This document shows positions 36,309 to 44,952 of a stretch of 64,000 nucleotides of DNA, in pieces (within the stretch, counting starts at the first letter, position 1; each line of letters starts with the position of its first letter). Where the stretch lies: positions 620,001-684,000 of the forward strand of contig NZ_LVHF01000033.1 of assembly GCF_001650345.1 (NCBI RefSeq), given 5' to 3'. The position numbers and the translations under genes are program-made. The notes below the pieces were generated by a model. The model saw only the letters and a program-made list of their open reading frames with translations, searched no databases and was not told where the DNA came from. The stretch comes from Photobacterium jeanii (GTDB lineage: Bacteria; Pseudomonadota; Gammaproteobacteria; Enterobacterales; Vibrionaceae).

Positions 36309-37748
36309 ATGGATATTATTGCGCTGTTAACGATATTTGCTCCTTTCCTCGGGGCGATTATCACCATCTTAGTGCCTAAGCAGGCGGCAAAATGGGTTTG
36401 CCAATTGTTTGCTGCGATAGCCTCACTAGGTACGCTAGCGCTTGCCTTTAGTTTCTTTGGCAGCGGCGAAACCAGTGTGAGTTACCCGTTGGTGGTGTTT
36501 GCTCAAACCGAAGTGTTTGGCTTAACCATCGATAAAGTCAGCACCTTGATTGCGGTTGCCGTGGTGGTGTTAGGTTTGTTGGTGAGCATCTACTCACTGG
36601 GCTACATGACTGACGGCAACCGTGAGCATCCACATGAAGGCATGCCTCGTTACTATGCTTTCTTGCTGATCTTCATTGGCGCGATGGCTGGGCTGGTGTT
36701 GTCTTCCACTATCTTGGGGCAATTGCTGTTCTTCGAGATCACCGGGGCGTGTTCTTGGTCTTTGATTGGCTACTACCAAAAGCCAGCATCTTTGAAAGCG
36801 GCATTAAAAGCATTATTGGTCACTCACGTTGCGTCGATTGGCTTGTTCATTGCTGCGGCTTTGGTGTTCAAAGAAACTGGCACCTTTGCTTTGTCGGCAT
36901 TAGCGAGCTTGTCGATGGAAACCAAAACCTTTGTGTTCCTCGGCATCATGCTGGCGGCTTGGGGTAAATCGGCTCAGTTACCACTGCATGTGTGGTTACC
37001 TGATGCGATGAATGCGCCAACACCTGTGAGTGCTTATTTGCACGCGGCTTCAATGGTTAAAGTAGGGGTATACATCTTTGCGCGCGCCATTATGTCGGGC
37101 GGTGACATTCCTGAAGTGATCGGCATTATCGGGGTCACAGGTGCGATGATCACCTTGATCTACGGTTTCATCATGTACTTGCCACAAACCGATATGAAAC
37201 GTTTGTTGGCTTATTCCACCATTACCCAATTGGCTTACATCTTCTTAGCGTTGTCACTGTCGGTGTTCGGCTCTGACTTAGCGTTTGAGGGTGGGGTGAC
37301 TTACATCTTTAACCATGCTTTTGCTAAGAGCTTGTTCTTCTTGGTCGCAGGGGCATTGAGCTACTGCTGTGGTACGCGCATGTTGCCAGCCCTAAAAGGG
37401 ATAGTGAAAAAATCACCGTTACTGGCGGTGGGTTTTTGCGTTGCTGCTCTCGCGATCACCGGTGTGCCACCATTCAATGGCTTCTTTAGTAAGTTCCCAT
37501 TGTTCGCCGCAGGTTTTGAGTTAAGTACTCAGCACGCATGGTTAATGCCTGTATTGATCCTTGCTTTGGTGGAATCGGTAGCCAGCTTTGGTTGGATTCT
37601 TTACTGGTTCGGTAAAACCGTCTTGGGTGAGCCATCAGAGGCCGTTGCCTCGGCGACCCCGCTTCCTCGCTCCATGTCAGTCGTATTGATTGTTCTGATC
37701 ATTATGTCTTTCTGTTCGAGCTTTATTGCATCTTACTGGTTGAGTTAA
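36309..37748 (+). CDS. hyfD: HyfD, antiporter-like membrane subunit
   Basis: At 479 residues it equals the E. coli HyfD length. Helices with WGKSAQLPLHVWLPDAMNAP and MKRLLAYSTITQLAY mark an NuoM/MrpD-type subunit. The presence of HyfD and HyfF beside HyfB separates this Hyf-type complex from the simpler Hyc (hydrogenase-3) type. Confidence 0.93.
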   Translation: MDIIALLTIFAPFLGAIITILVPKQAAKWVCQLFAAIASLGTLALAFSFFGSGETSVSYPLVVFAQTEVFGLTIDKVSTLIAVAVVVLGLLVSIYSLGYMTDGNREHPHEGMPRYYAFLLIFIGAMAGLVLSSTILGQLLFFEITGACSWSLIGYYQKPASLKAALKALLVTHVASIGLFIAAALVFKETGTFALSALASLSMETKTFVFLGIMLAAWGKSAQLPLHVWLPDAMNAPTPVSAYLHAASMVKVGVYIFARAIMSGGDIPEVIGIIGVTGAMITLIYGFIMYLPQTDMKRLLAYSTITQLAYIFLALSLSVFGSDLAFEGGVTYIFNHAFAKSLFFLVAGALSYCCGTRMLPALKGIVKKSPLLAVGFCVAALAITGVPPFNGFFSKFPLFAAGFELSTQHAWLMPVLILALVESVASFGWILYWFGKTVLGEPSEAVASATPLPRSMSVVLIVLIIMSFCSSFIASYWLS

Positions 37749-37757
37749 GGAGTGATG

Positions 37758-38408
37758 ATGAACGGAGAAATCGTCATTAATAACCTCGCAGGTTTGTTGA
37801 TCATCACCTCTCTGATGGTGATAGGTGTTCGCAAACCTCGTGTGGTTGCCATCTTGTATTCATTGCAGTCACTGGTGCTGGTACTGACTTTTGTCGCTAT
37901 CGCCAACACCGTGGATGCGCCTCAGTTGTACCACTGGTCGATCACTGCCTTCATTACCAAGGTGATCGCCTTGCCTGCGTTGTTGTACTACGCATTTAGC
38001 AAAATGTATGACCCTGAAGCCGATAAGCCTGTGATCCATTTTGCTTGGTTGGTGATTATCGGTGGGGTGATCACCTTGCTGAGCTTCCTTGCGATTGAAT
38101 CAGTGCAGTTGCCGCTGGTGGCGCACTTAAAACCTGCGCTTTCTGTCTCGCTGGGTCACTTCTTCTTGGGGCTGCTGTGCATCGTTAGTCAGCGCAATAT
38201 CTTAAAACAGTTGTTTGGATACTGCTTGATGGAAAACGGTTCATCGCTGACGTTGGCGTTACTTGCCAATAAAGCGCCGGGGCTGGTGGAAATCGGTGTC
38301 ACGATTGATGCAGTGTTTGCGGTGATCTTCATGATCATTTTGGTCAAACAGATTTACACCAAGCTGCATACCCTAGATGCCCAGCAACTTACTACGTTAA
38401 AGGGGTAA
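37758..38408 (+). CDS. hyfE: HyfE membrane subunit
   Basis: The 216-residue hydrophobic protein has about seven helices and is the same length as E. coli HyfE. Several in-frame starts exist (GTG 37752, ATG 37755, ATG 37758); 37758 has the best distance from AAGGAG. It is a NuoK-like or fused small subunit of the membrane arm. Confidence 0.88.
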   Translation: MNGEIVINNLAGLLIITSLMVIGVRKPRVVAILYSLQSLVLVLTFVAIANTVDAPQLYHWSITAFITKVIALPALLYYAFSKMYDPEADKPVIHFAWLVIIGGVITLLSFLAIESVQLPLVAHLKPALSVSLGHFFLGLLCIVSQRNILKQLFGYCLMENGSSLTLALLANKAPGLVEIGVTIDAVFAVIFMIILVKQIYTKLHTLDAQQLTTLKG

Positions 38409-38412
38409 TCTC

Positions 38413-40041
38413 ATGTCTTCTACATTTTTACTCCCGCTACTTTTGGCTGTGCCGTTTGTCGCTGGATTAGTGTCATTTGCCTCTTACTGGGGCGGACAAG
38501 CGTTGAAGAAACTGGCGCTGGCAGCGCATGTTGTCAGCATGGTGGCTGTGCTTGTTATCTCTTGGTGGTTAGCGGCTGACGTGTTTGTTAACGGGCCAAT
38601 CTTGATTGCCAATGATTGGTTGTATCTCGATAGCTTATCGGCACTGTTCACCGCGCTACTAGCTTTAGTGGGCTTGCTAACGGGGTTTTACTCGATTGGC
38701 TACATAGGCCACGAGTACAAAGAAGGTGAGCTATCAGCGAAGAAAGTGGCGCTGTATTACGGTTTGTTCAATTTCTTCCTCGCGACCATGCTAATCGCGG
38801 TGACGGCGAACAACGTGATCATGATGTGGGTTTCTATCGAGGCGACCACCATTAGCTCGGTGTTCTTAGTCGGTTTATACGGACAGCGCTCATCGCTAGA
38901 GGCGGCATGGAAGTACATCATCATTTGTAGCGTGGGTGTTGCCTTTGGCTTGTTTGGTTCGATTCTGGCGTACTCCAATGCCGCTGCGGTATTTAGCGAT
39001 TCAGGCACAGCAATTTTCTGGACGGCAATACATGAAAACGCCACCTTGCTTGACCCAACCTTGGTGCACATTTCCTTTATCTTTATCTTGATTGGTTTTG
39101 GTACCAAAACAGGCTTGTTCCCGATGCATGCTTGGTTGCCTGACGCACACTCAGAAGCGCCTAGCCCTGTTAGTGCCTTGCTTTCAGCGGGTTTGCTGAA
39201 CTGTGCGCTGTTGGTGATTTTGCGTTACTACATCATCACAGTGAAAGCGATTGGTCCTCAGTTCCCGCAAATGTTGCTGATGGTATTTGGCTTCATGTCG
39301 GTTGCTGTCGCGGCGTTCTTCATTATTACTCAGCGTGACCTTAAACGTCTGTTGGCGTATTCGAGTGTTGAAAACATGGGCTTGATCACCTTGGCAATTG
39401 CGCTTGGCCCGCTGGGGATCTTGGCTGGTTTGCTTCATGTGATTAACCACAGCTTGGGTAAAACCCTGATGTTCTGTGGCTCGGGTAACATTCTGCTCAA
39501 ATACGGTACTCGCGACATGGACACAGTGAAAGGCGTACTCAAAGTTGCGCCGATCACCGGGATCTTATTAGGAATGGGCGCATTGGCGCTAGGTGGCGTA
39601 CCGCCATTTAACCTCTTCATTAGTGAGTTCATGGTTGTGACCGCAGGTATTGGTAGCGACCACCCAGTGCTAACCATTTGTTTATTGATCTTGCTAACGA
39701 TCGTATTGGCTGGTCTGGCGCGAATGGTGGCGGGTTGTGTCTTAGGACCAAAACCTGACCTAGTCGAAAAAGGCGAGCTTGGCGTGATGACGTTAGCACC
39801 AATGGTGGTGTTGATTGTGATGATGCTAGTGATGGGAACACACATTCCTAAACCTATCCTTCAAGGCTTAGATCGCGCTGCGCTAGTGGTGCTCGACACA
39901 AATGACGAAACCATGATCGACGCCCTAAACCTACCTTGGCAAATGTCACCACCGGCTGAAGCCGACGTGACCCCGACTGCCCAACTGACTCAATCGAGCC
40001 TGATTGAGCCAACTGTCGCCCTAAATCAGAAAGAGAGATAA
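38413..40041 (+). CDS. hyfF: HyfF, antiporter-like membrane subunit
   Basis: The 542-residue protein has about fourteen helices and the antiporter core GFGTKTGLFPMHAWLPDAHS with DLKRLLAYSSVENMGLI. The C-terminal about 40 residues are soluble and extend past the E. coli form (526 aa). It is the third antiporter-type subunit. Confidence 0.92.
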   Translation: MSSTFLLPLLLAVPFVAGLVSFASYWGGQALKKLALAAHVVSMVAVLVISWWLAADVFVNGPILIANDWLYLDSLSALFTALLALVGLLTGFYSIGYIGHEYKEGELSAKKVALYYGLFNFFLATMLIAVTANNVIMMWVSIEATTISSVFLVGLYGQRSSLEAAWKYIIICSVGVAFGLFGSILAYSNAAAVFSDSGTAIFWTAIHENATLLDPTLVHISFIFILIGFGTKTGLFPMHAWLPDAHSEAPSPVSALLSAGLLNCALLVILRYYIITVKAIGPQFPQMLLMVFGFMSVAVAAFFIITQRDLKRLLAYSSVENMGLITLAIALGPLGILAGLLHVINHSLGKTLMFCGSGNILLKYGTRDMDTVKGVLKVAPITGILLGMGALALGGVPPFNLFISEFMVVTAGIGSDHPVLTICLLILLTIVLAGLARMVAGCVLGPKPDLVEKGELGVMTLAPMVVLIVMMLVMGTHIPKPILQGLDRAALVVLDTNDETMIDALNLPWQMSPPAEADVTPTAQLTQSSLIEPTVALNQKER

Positions 40042-40045
40042 GCGA

Positions 40046-41785
40046 GTGGATACTTTAGAACTCAATACGAAGCAAAATAATAAGCAGGGCTACGGCTATG
40101 TGGCAGGTGTGCGCCAGTTCTTTCCTAACGCCATCTTAGACGAAGAGTGGCAGACGGAAAATCAGGTCACGATCACTGTTAAGCCAACGGCCCTGATTGA
40201 AGTGATGAAATGGTTATATTACGACCAAGGTGGTTGGTTGACCGTTTCATTTGGTAACGATGAGCGTTCCTTGAATGGGCATTTCGCGGTTTACCACGCA
40301 CTGTCGATGGAAGGGGAAGTGAAAAGCTGGGTAACGGTGAAAATATTAGTTGATGCTAATAGCCAAGAATTCCCTTCTATCACCCCTGTCATCCCAGCTG
40401 CGGTGTGGGGTGAGCGTGAAGTTCGCGATATGTACGGCTTACGTCCTGTGGGTTTGCCTGATGAGCGCCGTTTGGTGCTGCCCGATGATTGGCCTGAAGA
40501 TCTTCATCCACTGCGTAAAGATGCGATGGATTACCGCCAACGCCCAATGCCAACCACAGAAACAGAAACCTACCAATTTGACAACCAACTCGGTAGCGAC
40601 AAAAACCGTATTGTGCCAGTCGGGCCTTTGCATATTACCTCTGATGAGCCGGGGCATTTTCGCTTATTTGTTGATGGTGAAGACATTGTTGATGCTGACT
40701 ACCGTATGTTCTACGTCCACCGTGGAATGGAAAAATTGGCCGAAACACGTATGGGCTATCACGAAGTTGCCTTTTTGACAGACCGAGTTTGTGGGATTTG
40801 TGGCTTCACCCACAGTGTTGGTTACAGCAATACGGTAGAAAATGCATTAGGCATTCCTGTGCCACCTCGCGCCAAAATGATCCGTACCGTTCTCTTAGAA
40901 GTGGAACGTCTTCATAGCCACATGTTGAACATTGGTTTATCAAGTCACTTTGTTGGCTTCGATACTGGCTTCATGCAGTTCTTCCGCGTACGTGAGAAAA
41001 CCATGGAGCTGGCAGAACTGCTCACTGGCGCACGTAAAACTTACGGCTTGAACCTTATTGGTGGTGTTCGTCGCGACATCTTGCAAGAACACCGTGTAAA
41101 AGGCATTGCTTTGGTCCGCCAAGTACGCCGTGAGTTCCAGGGGCTGGTGGATATGCTGCTGAGCACGCCAAATATCGAGCAACGCATCGTTGGCGTTGGG
41201 ATTTTGGATCGTGATATTGCCCGAGATTACAGCCCGGTTGGGCCGTTGATCCGTGGTAGTGGCTTTAAGCGTGACGCACGAATTGTGCACCAAAATACGC
41301 TAGAAGCTTACGGCAGTGTGCCGATTGAGCTTCATTCATTCGATGGCGGTGATGTGCAATCACGCGTGATGGTGCGGATCAAAGAGGTGTTTGATTCGCT
41401 CAACATGGTGGAATACGGCCTTGATAACTTGCCAAGTGGCGATCTGCTAACAGAAGGTTTCACCTACACGCCAAACAAATTTGCGCTGGGCTTTACCGAA
41501 GCGCCTCGTGGTGAAAACGTTCACTGGAGCATGACGGGGGATAACCAGAAACTGTTCCGTTGGCGCTGTCGTGCGGCGACTTATGCCAACTGGCCGACGC
41601 TACGTTACATGTTGCGCGGCAATACCGTGTCGGATGCACCGCTGATCATCGGTAGTCTCGATCCTTGTTACTCTTGTACCGACCGCGTGACCTTGGTCGA
41701 TACCAAGAAACGTAAGTCGACCACAGTGTCGTACAAGGAAATCGAACGCTACGGGATCGAGCGGAAAAACTCCCCACTCAAGTAG
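40046..41785 (+). CDS. hyfG: HyfG, NiFe-hydrogenase large subunit (NuoCD-like fusion)
   Basis: The 579-residue protein fuses a NuoC-like N-terminus (about 1-180) to the catalytic large subunit. The NiFe ligands are in RVCGICGFTHS and DPCYSCTDR. A 32-residue C-terminal extension follows the Arg of DPCYSCTDR, ending NSPLK; this corresponds to the tail that HycI removes from E. coli HycE after nickel insertion. The GTG start is followed by the expected N-terminus. This is the catalytic H2-evolving subunit. Confidence 0.95.
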   Translation: MDTLELNTKQNNKQGYGYVAGVRQFFPNAILDEEWQTENQVTITVKPTALIEVMKWLYYDQGGWLTVSFGNDERSLNGHFAVYHALSMEGEVKSWVTVKILVDANSQEFPSITPVIPAAVWGEREVRDMYGLRPVGLPDERRLVLPDDWPEDLHPLRKDAMDYRQRPMPTTETETYQFDNQLGSDKNRIVPVGPLHITSDEPGHFRLFVDGEDIVDADYRMFYVHRGMEKLAETRMGYHEVAFLTDRVCGICGFTHSVGYSNTVENALGIPVPPRAKMIRTVLLEVERLHSHMLNIGLSSHFVGFDTGFMQFFRVREKTMELAELLTGARKTYGLNLIGGVRRDILQEHRVKGIALVRQVRREFQGLVDMLLSTPNIEQRIVGVGILDRDIARDYSPVGPLIRGSGFKRDARIVHQNTLEAYGSVPIELHSFDGGDVQSRVMVRIKEVFDSLNMVEYGLDNLPSGDLLTEGFTYTPNKFALGFTEAPRGENVHWSMTGDNQKLFRWRCRAATYANWPTLRYMLRGNTVSDAPLIIGSLDPCYSCTDRVTLVDTKKRKSTTVSYKEIERYGIERKNSPLK

Positions 41786-41796
41786 GAGGCTGAGAC

Positions 41797-42360
41797 ATGT
41801 TTAAAGTTATTAAAACCATCATCAAAGCCGGGGAGAGTACGAAAAAGTACCCGTTCGTTCCGCTTGAAGTGAGTGACGATTTTCGTGGTAAACCGGAATA
41901 CAACCCAGAGCAGTGTATTGCCTGCGCGGCTTGTACTCGCGCTTGTCCCGCGAATGCCTTGATCATGGAAACCGATGCCGCGCAAGGCACGCGTCGTTGG
42001 CAATTATCTATTGCGCGTTGCATTTTCTGTGGCCGCTGTGAAGAAGTGTGTCCAACCAAGGCAATTAAGCTGTCGAAAGAGTTTGAGTTGGCGGTTTGCA
42101 ATAAAGAAGACCTTTACCAAGAAGCGAACTTTTCACTCACTCATTGCCGCGAATGCGACACCGCATTTGCTCCACGTAAAGCGGTGGAATACGCCCTTGA
42201 CTTGCTGCAGCAAGCGGGCATGAGCGATGAGCAGCTGAACGTGCGTCGTCAGCAATTGGAAACCTGCCCAGCATGTCGTCGTAAACAAAACATGATGGAT
42301 GCAGCCAATGTTTTCCACACTAAGCATTTGAATAAGGAAGTGGCTGATGAAAGGAATTAA
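41797..42360 (+). CDS. hyfH: HyfH, NuoI-like ferredoxin subunit
   Basis: The 187-residue protein has two [4Fe-4S] motifs, [12 protein letters not shown] and [12 protein letters not shown], plus C-terminal CRECD and [10 protein letters not shown] strong TAGGAGGCTGAG site precedes the ATG. It transfers electrons to HyfI. Its end overlaps the start of hyfI by 14 bp. Confidence 0.94.
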   Translation: MFKVIKTIIKAGESTKKYPFVPLEVSDDFRGKPEYNPEQCIACAACTRACPANALIMETDAAQGTRRWQLSIARCIFCGRCEEVCPTKAIKLSKEFELAVCNKEDLYQEANFSLTHCRECDTAFAPRKAVEYALDLLQQAGMSDEQLNVRRQQLETCPACRRKQNMMDAANVFHTKHLNKEVADERN

Positions 42361-43249
42361 GCCGATTGTCGGTAATAGTCATACCGAGGCTCAACCTATT
42401 AAGGTGGATCCACATACCGCCAAATTAAAAGAAACCTTACTCAAAGACATCCGCCGCTCAGCTTATGTTTATCGCGTGGACTGCGGTGGTTGTAATGCGT
42501 GTGAAATTGAAATTTTTGCCGCGACAACCCCAGTTTTTGATACCGAGCGTTTCGGGATCAAAGTGGTGGCTTCGCCGCGTCATGCCGACATTTTGTTGTT
42601 CACTGGGGCGGTAACTCGCCCAATGCGAATGCCGGCATTACGTGCTTATGAAGCGGCGCCCGATCCGAAAATCGTGGTGTCTTATGGTGCCTGTGGTTGT
42701 GATGGCGGTATTTTCCACGACCTTTATGGCGTCTGGGGTGGAACCGACAAGATCATTCCAGTCGATGTTTATATTCCGGGCTGTCCTCCAACACCTGCCG
42801 CCACTATTTATGGTTTTGCGGTGGCGCTGGGCTTATTGGATCAAAAACTGAAAGCGGAGAGTCATTTTGAAACCCCGACCGAGCGCGTCACGCTTGAGCA
42901 CACAGGGATCCCGCTTGAGCTTAAAGTGTTGATTGAGCGTGAAGCTCGACGTCTAGCGGGCTATCGTCATGGTCAGCAAATTGCTGATGATTTCATGGCG
43001 ATGCTGGTGACTTGTACTCCTGAAGATGTGGATAGCAAGGTGAAGCAGTACATGCTTGATCAAGGTGATCCGCGTTTATTCGAAATCCTCGATAACTTGT
43101 ATCAAACCTCGCTGTCGTATTTCGGTAAACCTGCATCTTCGACTTGTGGGAAAAGCTGTCAGCACAAAGTGTCATCTGAGCAAGAGCTACAAAAGCAACA
43201 ACAGCGAGAGTCACTAGCGGAATCAACGCTTTTGACTGAGCAGGAGTAG
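42347..43249 (+). CDS. hyfI: HyfI, NiFe-hydrogenase small subunit (NuoB-like)
   Basis: The 300-residue protein has [12 protein letters not shown] and GACGCDGG, then IPGCPPTP, the proximal-cluster ligands of NuoB-like small subunits. It is longer than E. coli HyfI (about 252), with an added N-terminal segment and a Gln/Cys-rich C-terminus. It pairs with HyfG. Confidence 0.93.
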   Translation: MKGIKPIVGNSHTEAQPIKVDPHTAKLKETLLKDIRRSAYVYRVDCGGCNACEIEIFAATTPVFDTERFGIKVVASPRHADILLFTGAVTRPMRMPALRAYEAAPDPKIVVSYGACGCDGGIFHDLYGVWGGTDKIIPVDVYIPGCPPTPAATIYGFAVALGLLDQKLKAESHFETPTERVTLEHTGIPLELKVLIEREARRLAGYRHGQQIADDFMAMLVTCTPEDVDSKVKQYMLDQGDPRLFEILDNLYQTSLSYFGKPASSTCGKSCQHKVSSEQELQKQQQRESLAESTLLTEQE

Positions 43250-43256
43250 GGTAGTT

Positions 43257-43664
43257 ATGTCTGACAACGTCATGTTTTACGCCTTAAGCCGTAAGTTTGT
43301 TGATGAGCAATACGATGTGCCTGAGGAAGCCAAGCAAGTGATGTATTACAGCTTGGCAATTGGTCATCACCTTGGGGTCGTAGATTGCTTAAAAACCGTA
43401 TTGCAGTGCACGAAGGAAGAGTACCAAGCGTGGATTGAAAAGCTGCCTGCTGATAGCGAAGCCTACCGAAAAATGGCGGGCTTTTTCACCTTTGGTGAAA
43501 TCACCATTTATCCCGATCACATCCATATGTTGGCAGGGGCGTTTTCGAATATTCCTGCCGAAGAGCAAACCCCAACCGAACAAGCGTTAACGGATGGCTT
43601 AATCAAGGTACTGACTGAGATCTACCACGAGCCAACCATGTATCTAATGGTGAGAAGTCGATAA
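43257..43664 (+). CDS. hyfJ: HyfJ/HycH formate hydrogenlyase assembly protein
   Basis: The 135-residue protein has the HycH signature AIGHHLGVVDCL and GEITIYPDHI. HycH-type proteins are needed for maturation of the large subunit but are not part of the final complex. Its stop codon overlaps the hycI start (TAATG). Confidence 0.92.
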   Translation: MSDNVMFYALSRKFVDEQYDVPEEAKQVMYYSLAIGHHLGVVDCLKTVLQCTKEEYQAWIEKLPADSEAYRKMAGFFTFGEITIYPDHIHMLAGAFSNIPAEEQTPTEQALTDGLIKVLTEIYHEPTMYLMVRSR

Positions 43665-44122
43665 TGAGTAAGAAATTGGTCCTAACCGTAGGTAACAGCA
43701 TGATGGGTGATGATGGCGCAGGGCCGCTGTTGGCGGAAATGATGCTGCAAAATCCTGTCGATGATTGGGTAGTGATTGATGGCGGCAGTGCGCCTGAGAA
43801 TTATGTTCACCAGATTCGTGAACTCGCGCCAGAGCAAGTGTTGATTGTCGATGCGGCTGAAATCGGCGAGAAAGCAGGTGAAATTCGCATCATCGAGCCT
43901 GATCAAATCGCCGAGATGTTCATCATGTCTACCCACTGCCTACCGCTTAACTTCTTAATCGAAGAGTTAGAAACCTTTGTGCCGCAGGTGACTTTTATTG
44001 GTATTCAACCTGCGATTGTCGCGTTTTCTTTCCCAATGACAGATATGGTGCGTGACGCTGTCACAGCGCTCTATCAAGCGCTGCCGACTTGGCAAGGGCA
44101 GGGCGAGTTCGCGACGGTATAA
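43664..44122 (+). CDS. hycI: HycI hydrogenase maturation protease
   Basis: The 152-residue protein has the protease signature GNSMMGDDGAGPLLAEMM, including the nickel-sensing Asp, and MSTHCLPLNFLIEEL. HycI checks nickel insertion and clips the HyfG C-terminal tail. It is last in the hyf operon. Confidence 0.95.
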   Translation: MSKKLVLTVGNSMMGDDGAGPLLAEMMLQNPVDDWVVIDGGSAPENYVHQIRELAPEQVLIVDAAEIGEKAGEIRIIEPDQIAEMFIMSTHCLPLNFLIEELETFVPQVTFIGIQPAIVAFSFPMTDMVRDAVTALYQALPTWQGQGEFATV

Positions 44123-44179
44123 ATTCAGAATTTGATATGAGGTACATGTAACAACAAGGAGTTCGTCATTTTTGATGAT

Positions 44180-44207
44180 CAAGTGTCGATGTCGTCATCG
44201 ACACTTG
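44180..44207. promoter_or_regulatory. FhlA-type upstream activating site for hydN-fdhF (candidate)
   Basis: CAAGTGTCGATG-TCGT-CATCGACACTTG is a perfect 12-bp inverted repeat with two TGTCGA half-sites. It has no T-run, so it is unlikely to be a simple terminator of hycI. It lies about 90-110 bp upstream of the sigma-54 element at 44293. Confidence 0.5.
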
Positions 44208-44292
44208 GAAAGTAGTGACAAGCGCACTGCGTTTTAGTGCTCTCACTATTGATAAATCAATGCTTTATGGCTCAACGCAAAGAAATTCAAAC

Positions 44293-44310
44293 TTGGCATA
44301 AGCTATGCAT
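44293..44310 (+). promoter_or_regulatory. sigma-54 promoter of hydN-fdhF
   Basis: TTGGCATAAGCTATGCAT has exact GG-N10-GC spacing and close matches in both the -24 and -12 halves. It lies about 70 bp ahead of hydN, so it should drive FhlA-dependent transcription. Confidence 0.75.
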
Positions 44311-44381
44311 TAGATGAATAACTCATCAAGGATGATTCGACAATGAGAATAATGTGAGCAAAAGACAAAGAGGATAATGTC

Positions 44382-44930
44382 ATGAACAGGTTTGTATTTG
44401 CAGACCCCAATCGTTGTATAGGATGCCGTACCTGCGAAGTGGCATGCGTACTTTCTCATTCGGATGATAATTCGGTGACTTCGATTGATCCTGCACGATT
44501 CAACCCAAGGCTGAAACTCATCAAAAATGCGAAGGTGACTACCCCTGTGCTATGTCGCCAGTGTGAAGATGCGCCTTGTGCTCAAGTGTGTCCCAACAAC
44601 GCTATCGTGTCGGAAGGCAATCAAATTAAAGTGATTCAAAGTCGCTGTATTGGTTGTAAAACTTGTGCCATTGCTTGCCCATACGGCGCAATGACAGTGG
44701 TGACCGACATGGTGGATAACGGAGTACAAAACCCACTCTTTTCCACTAAGGTGCCAAAAGCACAGGCACTGAAATGTGATTTATGTAGCGACAACCCTAC
44801 TGGTCCTGCATGTGTTCAAGTTTGTCCGACTAGCGCCCTACAGTTAATCGAAGCGGAAGACTTGACGATCATTAATAAGAAGAAACGAGAAGCCGCTGCT
44901 GAATCAATTGCTGCAGTCGCTGCCTTGTAA
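44382..44930 (+). CDS. hydN: HydN, [4Fe-4S] electron carrier of FdhF
   Basis: The 182-residue protein has four Cys4 motifs: CIGCRTCEVAC, CRQCEDAPCAQVC, CIGCKTCAIAC and CDLC..CVQVC. It fits HydN, which supports FdhF activity. It lies 22 bp ahead of fdhF in one transcript. AAAGAGGATAATGTC precedes the ATG. Confidence 0.9.
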   Translation: MNRFVFADPNRCIGCRTCEVACVLSHSDDNSVTSIDPARFNPRLKLIKNAKVTTPVLCRQCEDAPCAQVCPNNAIVSEGNQIKVIQSRCIGCKTCAIACPYGAMTVVTDMVDNGVQNPLFSTKVPKAQALKCDLCSDNPTGPACVQVCPTSALQLIEAEDLTIINKKKREAAAESIAAVAAL

Positions 44931-44952
44931 CTATTTAAAAAGCGAGAGTGTT

